Source: an uncultured Muribaculaceae bacterium (lineage in GTDB: Bacteria; Bacteroidota; Bacteroidia; Bacteroidales; Muribaculaceae). Taken from it: a stretch of DNA of 49,442 nt. This document shows positions 25,117 through 34,483 of the stretch, in pieces (positions within the stretch are counted from its first letter, which is position 1; the number at the start of each line of letters is the position of its first letter). Location of the stretch: positions 1 through 49,442 of the forward strand of contig CAJUHM010000012.1 of NCBI GenBank assembly GCA_910586475.1. The letters run 5' to 3'. The notes beneath the pieces were generated by a model, which was given only the letters and a program-made list of their open reading frames with translations, searched no databases and was not told the DNA's origin. Both the position numbers and the translations under genes were made by a program.

Positions 25117-28100
25117 TCAGCATACGCGAACGATCTCGCAGTCGTTGAGATACCATAGGAATCCGCGAATATTGTCGTAGCCCATCGAACGCAGGGCGTC
25201 GGCATAGTTTATGATCTGATGGTGATAGTCGTCTGACCGTATTTCTCCGGATTTGTAGTCGATTATGTCGATGTGTCCGTCGGCAGTCCAGACGATGCGG
25301 TCAGGGCGCATGGACCCTCCGTTCGGAAAGAGAATAGGGCGTTCGCACAGAATCCGGCGAGTGTTTTCAAACCACTGGCGGAGTTCCGGCCGACCGATCA
25401 GTTGATGAAGATAGCTGCTCACAGAGTCGGCTTCCTCTTTCGGTAGTCTGCCGGCGTGTATGGAGTCTTTTATTGCTTTGTCGAGGGTGTCGGTTGTAGT
25501 GACGCGTGACAGCAGATCATGGATGATTATTCCGCGGTCGCGCGCTTTTCCGAAGTCCGGAAGGTCGTCGATGCGCGTGTGGCGCCAGAGGTCGTCGCGG
25601 TCCGACGAAGCGTATGGCGGCATCATGAAAGACTCGAGCGGGTCGAGGGCTGTCGGTGGTTTCAGCTCTTTTTGCGGGGGGACGGTCGGTGATCCGTAGG
25701 TCGAAAAGTCAACGGCGGCTTTCCCGTCGGCTGGGGTTGTTTCGTCTGTCGCCGCTTTGTCGGCCGGTTCCATCAGTCCGATTGTCGGGAGAGCCTGGGC
25801 CAGAACGCCTCCGATGGGGAAGCTGTCGCTGACGGGTTCGTTGCGGTAGATGACGGATAGCTCTTCCGTGGCACGAGTTAGAGCGACATAAAGAATGTTT
25901 AGCTCATCGAGGAGCAGGTCGTGGCAGCGTGTGTGGTATTGAGAGGCGAAGGATGTACGGTCGAGAAACTTCGATGGCGGAAGAGAGATCAGCGGTGGAA
26001 CAACGTCGTTGTCGATCATCGGAATCGGTGCTTTGTCGAACCATTCGTTGTCTTTGAAGTCGACCATGTCGTAGGCGAGCCAGGGCACATGGACGCAGGC
26101 GAATTCGAGGCCTTTCGATTTGTGGATGGTCATTACGCGGATTGCGTTTTCGTCGTCGGGTGCGCTGACTGTCGAGCGGCATCCTGTCGTGTCCCACCAG
26201 TCAAGGAATGCGTTGAGATCGCCGGCGCGGGTGCCGCTCCATTCGGTCACAAGGTCCTGAAAGGCCGAGATGTAGACGCACTGCGATTCGAGTTCGTCGG
26301 TCAGCATCCGGTTGATGATCCGCTCTATAAGAGCCGGCAGGCTGAAGCAGACCATCTGGCCGAGGTCGACTTTGATGTCAAATTCTTTTCCCGGATTTTC
26401 GATCGCTTCGACAAGTGCTTGTGAGGGTGAGAGTCCGGTGCTGCGGTTGTATTCGAAGCGGTTCAGCATCCGGCGTATTTCTTCCGAACGGTTTCGCCGG
26501 CGTTGCGCCGTTGTGTCGGTTCCGGCATCATCCGGTTGCTCGGAAACCGGTTCGTCGAGGGTGTTGAGATAGCGCAGGACACTTATGATCATTCTGACGG
26601 CCGGAGCGGATGCAAGACGCATCGCGTCGTCGGAGATGACACGCAGTCCCCTGAAGTCGGGATCGGAGTCGGCAAGCTGAAGGAGATGAGCGATGACTGG
26701 GGCGCCATGTTTCACTCCGCTTCGGACAAGAATGCAGATGTCTTTTCCTTTGTAGCCGGCGCGAAGCTGGCGTCTGATGCGTTCAGTCAGGATTTCAAGG
26801 GCGGTCGCTGCAAATGATGAGATTGTCGGTGTGCTGACGGCGGCAATCTCTATGAAGCCGTTGTGGGAGGCGTGTTTTTTAGCGATCTGTTGTGTGACAT
26901 TGGCGTAGACTTCACTCTGGTGCAGTTCGGCCGAGAGTGTGGAGAACAGGGCGTTGTTGAATGTGACGACATGGTAAGCGGATCGCCAGTTGGTGTTTTC
27001 GCCGGGAGCGTTGCCACGAATCAGAGAGTTGCCGGCAAACTGATTGCCGACAGAAGATCGGAGCAGTGTAGGGTCAGACGAGCGGAAGCGGTAGATACAT
27101 TGCTTCTCGTCGCCGATTATCAGGCTGTCGGCGTCGGTTGTTTGTCCTTCTCTGACGAGCGGCCGCAGGATTTTCCATTGCATTTTCGAGGTGTCCTGAA
27201 ATTCGTCGATCAGGAAATGGCTCAGCCAGACTCCGAGTCGTTCGAAAACAAAAGGGGTTTCACTGTCGTCAATGATTTCGGCGAGTATGGAGTTTGTGTC
27301 GGAGAGGAGGAGGGTGTTGTTTTCGGCGCGGAACGCCTCGATATAGCGATAGACGCTTTCAAGCAGACCGAGTTTGTAGAGCTGGCGTGTCAGGAGATGC
27401 CATAGTCTGAAGAATGTGCGACCATCGTGTAAAGCCGCGAATGCTTCCGAAATAGAATCGAGAAGGGCATCGTCGGGGGTTACAGCCAGAATCTCCTTGA
27501 GTTTGGCGTTGCAGGCTTCGATCGGGGAGTCGAGGACATTGGAGATGGTCGACCCCTCGGATTTTGAGGTGTCGTAGCCGCTGGCGGCTCCGTCGAGGAG
27601 GCGTTTGATTACGGTTGCATTGATTTTAAATTTTCCTTCATCATAGCCGCGACTGCTGATCCGGTCGAGCGCATTCTTGCATAGCTGTCTGGTTAAGATC
27701 CGGTGTTTTTCGGGAGCGTCAACGAGTTGCCGGCGGAATTTTTCGAGGAGTTCGGGCTGGCGAAGATAGTCCATCATTTCGCCGTAGTGTTGTTTGAACT
27801 CCTCGGTGTCTGTTTTTTTGACAAACTTGAGGAGTTCGCTGAATGCGTCGCTCTTGCGGTTGAAGAGCGCGACGGCTCGTCCCTCGCTGAGTTCGGAGAG
27901 GAGAAATTCTTTGAGCCAATGGATGATGCGGTGGGTTTCGGGCGATCCGGAGTTAATGCGGAGCGATTCGAAAAGGCTGCGCACGCCGCTTTCCATCGCG
28001 CGGTCGTTTTCCAGGTCGACTTCATAGTTGCCGGTGAGTTCCGCCTCGCGGGCGAAGGTGCGGAGGATGACTTGAAAAAAGGAGTCGATCGTGCTGACCT

Positions 28101-28455
28101 GAAAATAGTTGAAGTCGAAGAGCAGATTCCTTAGGGTCAGGCGTGCGGTTTCGGCTAATTCTTCTTCCTGGCATTTGAGTTCGCGGCATAGGTCGGAGGC
28201 GTAGGGGCTTTTTTCAGACCATCCAGGTTCCATGCGCCCGAGCACGGCGAGTTCGTGGATTATCCGCCGCTTCATTTCGTCGGTCGCCTTGTTGGTGAAT
28301 GTGATTGCGAGTATCGAGCGGTGGGCCGACCTGGAGTTTTTCCTTAGACGATAGCTGCCGTCGTCATCTTTCCTGCTGATGAGGAGTTTGATATAGTAGT
28401 AGGTCAGGGTGTAGGTTTTTCCTGAACCAGCGGAAGCTTTGTAGATTGTCAGCAT
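25117..28455 (-). CDS. AddA/RecB-like UvrD helicase with nuclease domain
   Basis: A 1112-residue superfamily 1A helicase for double-strand-break repair. The ATG at 28455 is chosen because it starts MLTIYKASAGSGKT with the Walker A loop at residues 7-14, as is usual; a longer reading would run into the SUI1 gene. Further motifs are LAITFTNKATDEMK (Ia), LIDEFQDTS (II, Walker B) and VMTIHKSKGLEF (V). The C-terminus (about 1000-1112) has a PD-(D/E)xK nuclease core (RPDRIVW, IDIIDYKSG), as in AddA and RecB. Its usual partner AddB is not adjacent. It is 43 bases from the SUI1 gene and 40 from asnA. Confidence 0.93.
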   Translation of the reverse strand: MLTIYKASAGSGKTYTLTYYYIKLLISRKDDDGSYRLRKNSRSAHRSILAITFTNKATDEMKRRIIHELAVLGRMEPGWSEKSPYASDLCRELKCQEEELAETARLTLRNLLFDFNYFQVSTIDSFFQVILRTFAREAELTGNYEVDLENDRAMESGVRSLFESLRINSGSPETHRIIHWLKEFLLSELSEGRAVALFNRKSDAFSELLKFVKKTDTEEFKQHYGEMMDYLRQPELLEKFRRQLVDAPEKHRILTRQLCKNALDRISSRGYDEGKFKINATVIKRLLDGAASGYDTSKSEGSTISNVLDSPIEACNAKLKEILAVTPDDALLDSISEAFAALHDGRTFFRLWHLLTRQLYKLGLLESVYRYIEAFRAENNTLLLSDTNSILAEIIDDSETPFVFERLGVWLSHFLIDEFQDTSKMQWKILRPLVREGQTTDADSLIIGDEKQCIYRFRSSDPTLLRSSVGNQFAGNSLIRGNAPGENTNWRSAYHVVTFNNALFSTLSAELHQSEVYANVTQQIAKKHASHNGFIEIAAVSTPTISSFAATALEILTERIRRQLRAGYKGKDICILVRSGVKHGAPVIAHLLQLADSDPDFRGLRVISDDAMRLASAPAVRMIISVLRYLNTLDEPVSEQPDDAGTDTTAQRRRNRSEEIRRMLNRFEYNRSTGLSPSQALVEAIENPGKEFDIKVDLGQMVCFSLPALIERIINRMLTDELESQCVYISAFQDLVTEWSGTRAGDLNAFLDWWDTTGCRSTVSAPDDENAIRVMTIHKSKGLEFACVHVPWLAYDMVDFKDNEWFDKAPIPMIDNDVVPPLISLPPSKFLDRTSFASQYHTRCHDLLLDELNILYVALTRATEELSVIYRNEPVSDSFPIGGVLAQALPTIGLMEPADKAATDETTPADGKAAVDFSTYGSPTVPPQKELKPPTALDPLESFMMPPYASSDRDDLWRHTRIDDLPDFGKARDRGIIIHDLLSRVTTTDTLDKAIKDSIHAGRLPKEEADSVSSYLHQLIGRPELRQWFENTRRILCERPILFPNGGSMRPDRIVWTADGHIDIIDYKSGEIRSDDYHHQIINYADALRSMGYDNIRGFLWYLNDCEIVRVC

Positions 28456-28498
28456 GTTATTGTCGCCTTGGGAAAAGTTGGAGAAAGGTTGCGGCGGC

Positions 28499-28831
28499 TC
28501 AGATCTTTCGGGCTTTATAGCCCATAGATCCGAGAAGTCCGACAATTTCGTCGCGACGGTCGCCTTGAATAAGGATGTCGCCGCCGCGTGCCGATCCGCC
28601 TGTGCCGAGTTTTTTCTTGAGTTCGGCTGCGATTTCCAGAAGTTGCTGATCGGGCAGTTCCCATCCGGTCAGCAGGGTTGCGGTCTTGCCCGCACGTCCT
28701 TTTCGCTCTATCGAGACGTCGATGCGTGCTTTCTGCCGCGGTTTCTCTTCCGGAGGTTCGGGCGTCAGGGAGCCTTCGGGCAGTTCGGGGTTATTGTCGC
28801 GGAATTGCTGAAGTTGTTCTAACCAGTTCAT
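28499..28831 (-). CDS. SUI1/YciH-family translation factor
   Basis: A 110-residue protein related to eukaryotic eIF1 and E. coli YciH, which in other systems influences start-codon fidelity. A charged N-terminal tail (1-38) is followed by the compact SUI1 fold (about 40-108) with the family motif LGTGGSARGGDILIQGD and the terminal LLGSMGYKARKI. Length is typical. Its ATG overlaps the stop of the upstream lipoprotein gene by 4 bases, indicating coupled translation. Confidence 0.93.
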   Translation of the reverse strand: MNWLEQLQQFRDNNPELPEGSLTPEPPEEKPRQKARIDVSIERKGRAGKTATLLTGWELPDQQLLEIAAELKKKLGTGGSARGGDILIQGDRRDEIVGLLGSMGYKARKI

Positions 28832-29295
28832 ATGGAGTCGTTTGCTTCCGGAAGTCTGGCGGCGACAGAGTCGTCGAAGTTTTCGCTTTCGGGATTGTAG
28901 GGGTTTTCGAGATGTCCGACAAGAGTTTTGAGCATTGTCACATAGGGATACATGTCGGGATTGACATCGGAGTAGAATGCCGATGCGCTGTCAGGATCTG
29001 TTTGATAGGCTTGCCGATAGAGGTCTGTTGCCTGTGCGATCGAGGATTCGCGGTCTGTGCTGTCGGCGATCTGCATGTAGATCAGCGACAGTCTGGCGAT
29101 CTCCTTTGCGGGAAGTCTGGAAATGTTTCCGGATCCGATGATATGTGATGCGACACTTTTCGCTGCTTCCATGTCGCCGAGAGCCACTGCGGCTTCGGCA
29201 TCGCGCAGGTCATCGATGCAGGAGGAGTCGGCCGAGCTGTTGCAGGCCGACAGGAGGAGCATGGCGCTCAATGAAGTCAAGACGATTTTTTTCAT
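28828..29295 (-). CDS. Small lipoprotein of unknown function (helical repeat)
   Basis: A 155-residue protein with a lipoprotein signal (LLLSAC, acylated Cys18). The mature part is helical and acidic, and the stretch from about residue 30 to 110 (AAVALGDMEAAKSVASHII; ATDLYRQAYQTDPDS) looks like a tetratricopeptide-type repeat. I recognise no named family. It lies between another lipoprotein gene and the SUI1 gene, overlapping the latter by 4 bases. It probably sits in the outer membrane facing the periplasm. Confidence 0.8.
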   Translation of the reverse strand: MKKIVLTSLSAMLLLSACNSSADSSCIDDLRDAEAAVALGDMEAAKSVASHIIGSGNISRLPAKEIARLSLIYMQIADSTDRESSIAQATDLYRQAYQTDPDSASAFYSDVNPDMYPYVTMLKTLVGHLENPYNPESENFDDSVAARLPEANDSI

Positions 29296-29356
29296 GGGGA
29301 GTTTGGCGGTTTTCGTTCGTTGTGATTGTTTGCTGCGGGGTGGTTGTCAGAGAAGA

Positions 29357-29803
29357 TTACTGTTCCGCTGCCGTAGAGGATGTCTGTTTGTTGTCGGAAG
29401 TCTGTCCGCGGCGTGCGAAGACATATTCGTTTCCGTCCTGAGTCAATGTCAGGGAGAGGCCGTTGAATCCGGCTATGGCATAGCCTTTTTTTGTCGGTAT
29501 CTGTCCGATGCGCACGAGGGTTGTGTCGCCGGAGACCGAAGCGGCTTTTCCGTCGGTACTTATCAGAAGGGAGTCGTTTTCGACGTCCCAGTGTCCGTTG
29601 ACTGTGTAGCTTAGGACTCCCGGCTTGATTGCGTGAAGAACGCAAGTCCCGTCAGAGTTGAGCTCCATGAGGGGCTCGTTTTCGGAGACGGTTGTCAGAT
29701 AATAGTTGCCTATCATCTCTTTTGCTTCGTCGGAGAGGTGGTTGCATGAGGCGGATAGACAGCTGAGGATTATTGCCGGAAGTATCTTAAGAAATGTCTT
29801 CAT
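29357..29803 (-). CDS. Small lipoprotein of unknown function (beta-rich)
   Basis: A 148-residue protein starting at the ATG at 29803, where a lipoprotein signal begins; the lipobox is SCLSASC with acylated Cys20. The mature part alternates turns and short strands (GNYYLTTVSENEPLMELNSDG; GHWDVENDSLLIS), like the lipocalin-like lipoproteins common in Bacteroidota. No specific family or ligand can be named. It follows dnaX by 55 bases and precedes the second lipoprotein by 61. Confidence 0.78.
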   Translation of the reverse strand: MKTFLKILPAIILSCLSASCNHLSDEAKEMIGNYYLTTVSENEPLMELNSDGTCVLHAIKPGVLSYTVNGHWDVENDSLLISTDGKAASVSGDTTLVRIGQIPTKKGYAIAGFNGLSLTLTQDGNEYVFARRGQTSDNKQTSSTAAEQ

Positions 29804-29858
29804 AGATGGTGGTTGGTGAGAAATGATTCTTGGTTTGGTTCTGATTGGCTGGTTTGTT

Positions 29859-31628
29859 TCAGGCAAGGTGTAGACGGAAGTCTTCTATGAGTCGGTTCAG
29901 CAGGGGGGCTTCCGTTTTCATCTTTTCGAGTAGTTCGTTGTCGGTAAGGGTGTGTCGTGGCGATGAGGTCGTGTTGACGATGATGTCGTAGTCGACTTCG
30001 TCGTTGGCCAGCGCGTCGCGGATGCAACCCATTATTTCGCTCCGGTTAGCTTCCATCAGTTCTAACTGGATCTGGTTCTGAACCGTTACGGTGAAGCGGG
30101 TTCGTGAAGTCAGGGCCGGGGCGGCGGCGCGCATTGTGTTGATCAGGATGTGGGCCTGCGGGTGAGTCGAGATGTAGGTATTCCATGCGGAGAGCAGTGC
30201 GTCTTCCGAGAAGGGCTGGCTGCGTCTGGGGGATGTCCGGCTCACGGTCGCTGGTGTTGCGGTTTCTTCTTGAGCGCCGTGGCGAATGGAGATTGTCGGG
30301 ATCTTCATTCCGGACACTGTCATTCGCGACTGGCCAGGCGTTGTGCGCTGTGGGGTGGTTGTGGAGTTGGTTGCCGCAGGCGTTTTAGGCATGTGGCTGC
30401 TGTGTGGAGTCGCAGCCGGTCGGGCTGCGGCGGGTTGCTGCTGCGCAGGCTGAGTGTGCTGTTGTGGTGCGGGCGCAGCGGTGGCAGCGATAGGTTTCAG
30501 CTGCCCCTCTCCGGTGCTGCCGTTATTGTGGGAGGGGCTGAGTGGTTGGCATATTTTAGCGAGCGTCAGCTCGATGAGAAACTGCTTGTTAGATGCGTTG
30601 CGGTAGTTGAGGTCGGCGTCGTTGCATAGACACATGGCCCGATAAAGAAAATCGGGGGTGCATTTGGCTGCCATTGCGGCCATTGCCTGTCGTGTCTCAT
30701 TTCCCGCTTCGATCAGAGTCAGTGTTGCGGGATCGCGTGCTACCATCAGATCACGCAGATAGGCGCCGAGTCCGTTGATGAAAAAGAGAGAGTCGAAACC
30801 GTTGTCGCGTATTTCTTTGTAGATGGTCCAGCTTGTCAGCACATCGTTTTTGAGGAAGCATTCGAGCAGACGGTTGTAGTATTCCCAGTCGAGGACATTT
30901 AGGCTTTCGCGTGCGGCAAGGCATGTTATGTTGCCGCCGGCCGATGCGGCGACCTGATCGAATATCGAGAGGGCGTCGCGCATTGCTCCGTCAGCTTTTT
31001 TTGCAATGATGTCGAGGGCTGCCGGCTCGACGTTGATTCCTTCGCTGGCGGCCACGAAGCTGAGGTGGTCGACCATGTCCTGTATGGTGATCCGGTGGAA
31101 GTCGTAGATCTGACATCGCGAGAGGATGGTCGGGATTATTTTCTGCTTTTCGGTCGTTGCGAGAATGAAAACGACATAGGACGGCGGCTCTTCAAGAGTT
31201 TTCAGAAAGGCGTTGAAGGCAGCCTGACTGAGCATGTGGACCTCGTCGACGATGAAAACGCGGTAGCGTCCGCGCGAAGGGGCCACCTGAACCTGTTCGA
31301 TCAGATTGCGCATGTCGTCGACGCCGTTGTTTGACGCGGCATCGAGTTCGACGATGTTCATTGATGTGCCACGGTTGAAGTCAAGACACGATTCGCATTC
31401 GTTGCAGGCTTCGCCGTCGGGAGTGGGATGCTCGCAATTGATTGTTTTCGCAAAGATCCTGGCGCACGATGTCTTGCCGACTCCTCTGGAGCCGCAGAAG
31501 AGATAGCTGTGGGCCAGACGGTTTGTGGCAACTGCGTTTTTGAGCGTAGTTGTCAGCGCTTTCTGCCCCACAACCGACGCGAATGTCGCCGGTCGGTATT
31601 TGCGGGCCGATACAAGATATTTTTCCAT
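29859..31628 (-). CDS. dnaX: DNA polymerase III subunit gamma/tau DnaX
   Basis: DnaX is the clamp-loader ATPase that holds the replicase together. Starting at the ATG at 31628 (MEKYLVSARKYRPATF) it has 589 residues; a longer reading would run across the promoter. It shows Walker A GSRGVGKTS, a four-cysteine zinc knuckle around CEHP...CNECESC, the DEVH Walker B, and LSRCQ with the arginine finger. After about residue 370 comes a low-complexity Q/A/P/T-rich linker, then a C-terminal domain as in tau. Whether a shorter gamma form is made cannot be told; I see no obvious slippery A-run with a stop. Confidence 0.96.
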   Translation of the reverse strand: MEKYLVSARKYRPATFASVVGQKALTTTLKNAVATNRLAHSYLFCGSRGVGKTSCARIFAKTINCEHPTPDGEACNECESCLDFNRGTSMNIVELDAASNNGVDDMRNLIEQVQVAPSRGRYRVFIVDEVHMLSQAAFNAFLKTLEEPPSYVVFILATTEKQKIIPTILSRCQIYDFHRITIQDMVDHLSFVAASEGINVEPAALDIIAKKADGAMRDALSIFDQVAASAGGNITCLAARESLNVLDWEYYNRLLECFLKNDVLTSWTIYKEIRDNGFDSLFFINGLGAYLRDLMVARDPATLTLIEAGNETRQAMAAMAAKCTPDFLYRAMCLCNDADLNYRNASNKQFLIELTLAKICQPLSPSHNNGSTGEGQLKPIAATAAPAPQQHTQPAQQQPAAARPAATPHSSHMPKTPAATNSTTTPQRTTPGQSRMTVSGMKIPTISIRHGAQEETATPATVSRTSPRRSQPFSEDALLSAWNTYISTHPQAHILINTMRAAAPALTSRTRFTVTVQNQIQLELMEANRSEIMGCIRDALANDEVDYDIIVNTTSSPRHTLTDNELLEKMKTEAPLLNRLIEDFRLHLA

Positions 31629-31684
31629 CAGGTTACAGATCTGTTGTTTTCGGAGAGGAGCTGTGGCAGTTCCTGCTCCAACTA

Positions 31685-31716
31685 CAAATTTACTATCTTT
31701 CCACGAAACTACCAAA
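31685..31716 (-). promoter_or_regulatory. Promoter for the dnaX run
   Basis: On the minus strand: TTTG (31713-31716), a 20-base spacer, then TAAATTTG (31685-31692), a full match to the Bacteroidota pattern. The leader to the dnaX ATG at 31628 would be about 50 bases. It probably drives dnaX, both lipoproteins, the SUI1 gene, the helicase and asnA, since no equally good promoter was seen inside the run. Confidence 0.68.
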
Positions 31717-31822
31717 TTGTCAGCGTTTCGACCGGCTTGTTCATCGGCTGTTCATCGGCCGGAAAAATCGGGGTATTTAGATTTATTAACTTATGAAAGA
31801 AACGCCGGTCGTGAAAAGAGAT

Positions 31823-31830
31823 TAATTTTG
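31823..31830 (+). promoter_or_regulatory. Promoter box for lrgAB
   Basis: TAATTTTG matches TAnnTTTG and ends only 10 bases before the lrgA ATG at 31841, so the leader would be extremely short. No clear TTTG lies 19-21 bases upstream, so the promoter is weaker-looking than its divergent partner for dnaX. Confidence 0.45.
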
Positions 31831-31840
31831 CCGACTGAAA

Positions 31841-32200
31841 ATGGCAAAGCAATTCGGCATCATATTCGCGTGTCTCGCCGTCGGAGAGTTGATCGCTCTG
31901 ATCCCCGGCCTGCATATTCCCGGCAGTATCTGGGGACTGCTTCTACTCACATTTCTTCTCGAACGGGGCATTGTCAGTCCCCGCACGGTAGCTCCTGTCT
32001 GCCGATTTCTGATTTCCAACATGGCGTTTTTCTTCATTCCGCCAGGGGTCGCGCTGATGCTCTATTTTGATCTGATTGCCGCACAGTGGCTTCCGATCAC
32101 GGTTGCCACGGTGGGCAGTATAATCGTGGTGCTTCTCGTGACGGGTCGTCTCCACCAGTTTCTCCATTCATTCATGAAGCATCGTCATGGACGCAATTGA
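31841..32200 (+). CDS. lrgA: LrgA/CidA-family holin-like membrane protein
   Basis: A 119-residue protein with four hydrophobic segments (about 5-22, 27-43, 59-78, 84-104), the size and layout of CidA/LrgA. The LHIPGSIWGLLLL stretch is the family signature. In other bacteria these proteins form holin-like oligomers tied to murein hydrolase control, or export pyruvate and similar by-products together with LrgB. It overlaps lrgB by 14 bases. There is no LytSR-type regulator beside it. The role is inferred from the family only. Confidence 0.9.
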   Translation: MAKQFGIIFACLAVGELIALIPGLHIPGSIWGLLLLTFLLERGIVSPRTVAPVCRFLISNMAFFFIPPGVALMLYFDLIAAQWLPITVATVGSIIVVLLVTGRLHQFLHSFMKHRHGRN

Positions 32201-32885
32201 TTATTTTCGTTCGCCACTGGCGCTGATCACGCTGACATTTCTCGTCTACTGGGGCGCTTCGTGGCTGCGCCGCCGCACTGACATAGCCCTGCTCAACCCG
32301 ATGATTGTCACTATCGGTCTGCTGATTCTGTTTCTGCGACTGACGGGAATCAGTTTCGAGGAGTATTACGAGGGGGGTAAGATGATCGAGTTCTGGCTCA
32401 AGCCGGCCATTGTTGCGCTCGGACTGCCTCTCTTTCAGGAACTGAAAAATATCCGCCGTCAGTTCATGCCTCTTTTTCTGACGGAGGTGGCCGGATCGCT
32501 GGCGGGGATCATTTCGGTCGTTCTGATCGCCAGCTGGCTCGGAGCCACACCTGATGTGATCCGTTCGCTTGCCCCCAAGTCGGTTTCCACACCGATCGCT
32601 ATTGAGATAACGTCGCAGCTCGGAGGCATTCCGGCTCTGACTTCTGCTATTGTTGTCATTGTCGGGATGATCGGTGCGGTCATGGGGCTGAAGGTGATGG
32701 AGATGGGAAATGTGAAGAGCCCTGTCTCGAAGAGTCTCAGCATGGGGACCGCCGCTCATGTCATCGGGACCAATCGCATTTCCGAATATGGTCCGCGCTA
32801 CGGGGCCTATTCGACTCTCGGACTGATTCTCAACGGCATTCTGACTGCATTTTTCGCAGGCCCTATTCTCGATCTGCTCCTCTGA
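32187..32885 (+). CDS. lrgB: LrgB-family membrane protein
   Basis: A 232-residue membrane protein with six to eight hydrophobic segments, the partner of LrgA/CidA. Conserved features include FWLKPAIVALGLPLF near residue 68, the polar PKSVSTPIAIE stretch, and GTAAHVIGT. In plants and bacteria LrgB-type proteins act with LrgA in transport of glycolate, lactate or pyruvate, or in autolysis control. Length is normal. The overlap with lrgA means one message. Confidence 0.93.
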   Translation: MDAIDYFRSPLALITLTFLVYWGASWLRRRTDIALLNPMIVTIGLLILFLRLTGISFEEYYEGGKMIEFWLKPAIVALGLPLFQELKNIRRQFMPLFLTEVAGSLAGIISVVLIASWLGATPDVIRSLAPKSVSTPIAIEITSQLGGIPALTSAIVVIVGMIGAVMGLKVMEMGNVKSPVSKSLSMGTAAHVIGTNRISEYGPRYGAYSTLGLILNGILTAFFAGPILDLLL

Positions 32886-32997
32886 TATTTCCTGTCGCGG
32901 TTGGCCCGGCAGGCTTCCGCAGTCAACTGTCGCGATGTCGTGGCTGGTTTATTTCAGAAGAGAAACAATACCAGATTAACATTCACCGGATTCTACC

Positions 32998-34483
32998 ATG
33001 GAACAATTCATTCTTTCGCTCGATCAGGGCACCAGCAGTTCGCGTGCGGTTGTTTTCGACCGCGGCGGCAATATACGTTCACAAGCGCAACATGAATTCC
33101 CTCAGATATTTCCCCGTCCGGGATGGGTCGAGCACGATCCGTTTCAGATCTGGGGATCGCAGGCCGCTGTCATTGCCGAGGCGATCTCTCAGATCGGCAT
33201 CAACGGCCACAACATAGCTGCTATCGGCATCAGCAACCAGCGTGAGACGACGATTGTCTGGGATGCCGAGACGGGCGAGCCTGTCTATAATGCTATTGTC
33301 TGGCAGGACCGCCGCACGGCCGAGTTCTGCGACCGACTTCGCGAGGAGGGGCTGGCGGATATGATCCGCGAGAAAACAGGTCTTATCCCGGATGCTTATT
33401 TCAGTGCCACCAAAATCCGGTGGATTCTTGAGAATGTGTCCGGAGCGAGGAGGCGGGCCGAGGCAGGGAAGCTGCGGTTCGGAACTGTCGACTCGTGGCT
33501 TGTTGCGTGTCTGACACGCAATTCGCTTCATGTGACAGACTATTCAAATGCTTCGCGCACGATGCTATTCAATATCCATAGCCTCGAATGGGACGAGGAG
33601 CTGCTGAGGCTTTTCGGCATTCCGGCATCAATGATGCCGCGGGTTGTAGAGAGTAGCGGAGTCATGGGCCACACGAAGACGACCATTTTTGCCCATCCGG
33701 TTCCGATTGCCGGCATTGCCGGCGATCAGCAGGCAGCTCTGTTCGGACAGATGTGTGTCGAGCCTGGTTCGATCAAAAACACCTACGGGACAGGATGTTT
33801 CCTCCTTATGAATTCCGGCCGGAGGCCTATCCTGTCATCCAACCGGCTGCTTACGACGATTGCCTGGAAGATCGGCGGCGAGGTGACCTATGCCCTCGAG
33901 GGATCGGTTTTTGTCGGCGGTTCGATCGTTCAGTGGCTGCGCGACGGGCTTAGGTGCATAGCTTCCTCGGCCGATGTCGAACAGCTTGCCGCGTCGGTCA
34001 GGGATAGCGACGGGGTCTATTTCGTTCCGGCTCTTACAGGACTGGGCGCACCCTATTGGGATCAGTATGCCCGCGGGCTGATATGCGGAATCTCGCGCGG
34101 AACGACAACGGGCCACATTGCGCGTGCGGCTCTTGAAAGTATTGCCTATCAGGTCTATGATATAGTCAGGGCAATGGAGCTTGATTCCGGACTGTCTCTT
34201 GCCGGTCTGAAAGTCGACGGAGGTGCATCGTGCAACAATCTGCTGATGCAGTTTCAGAGCGACATTCTTTTCACTGATGTTCAGCGTCCGGTCATCACAG
34301 AGACCACGGCTCTCGGAGCGGCATAATCTTGCGGGTCTGGGCATTGGCTACTGGGATGGAATCGGGGCGCTGCGCTCGCAGTGGCAGGTGGAACGCACTT
34401 TCCGGCCCGAGCAGTCGGCCGAAGAGGTGGCGCACTGCATCGAGGGATGGCACGAGGCGGTGCGGCGTACGCTGACGTGCTGA
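32998..34483 (+). pseudogene. glpK: Glycerol kinase, frameshifted near the 3' end
   Basis: GlpK phosphorylates glycerol to glycerol-3-phosphate. The first 442 residues are a clear FGGY kinase: LDQGTSSSRAVVFDR at the start, ISNQRETT, IVWQDRRT, GIAGDQQAALFGQ and YGTGCFLL. The frame then meets TAA at 34324-34326 right after ETTALGAA. Dropping one A at 34325/34326 restores YLAGLGIGYWDG and a tail to the TGA at 34481-34483, about 494 residues in total, near the normal 500. The lost tail is a conserved part of the second kinase domain, so the truncated protein is probably inactive. It could be a real mutation or a sequencing error. No glpF or glpD is adjacent. The stop abuts tsaE, which converges. 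Confidence 0.9.

Noticed and set aside
34321..34330. Programmed +1 frameshift in glpK
   Set aside because: GCA TAA T lacks a slippery P-site codon that could re-pair in the +1 frame and no upstream stimulator is evident, so a mutation or sequence error is likelier.
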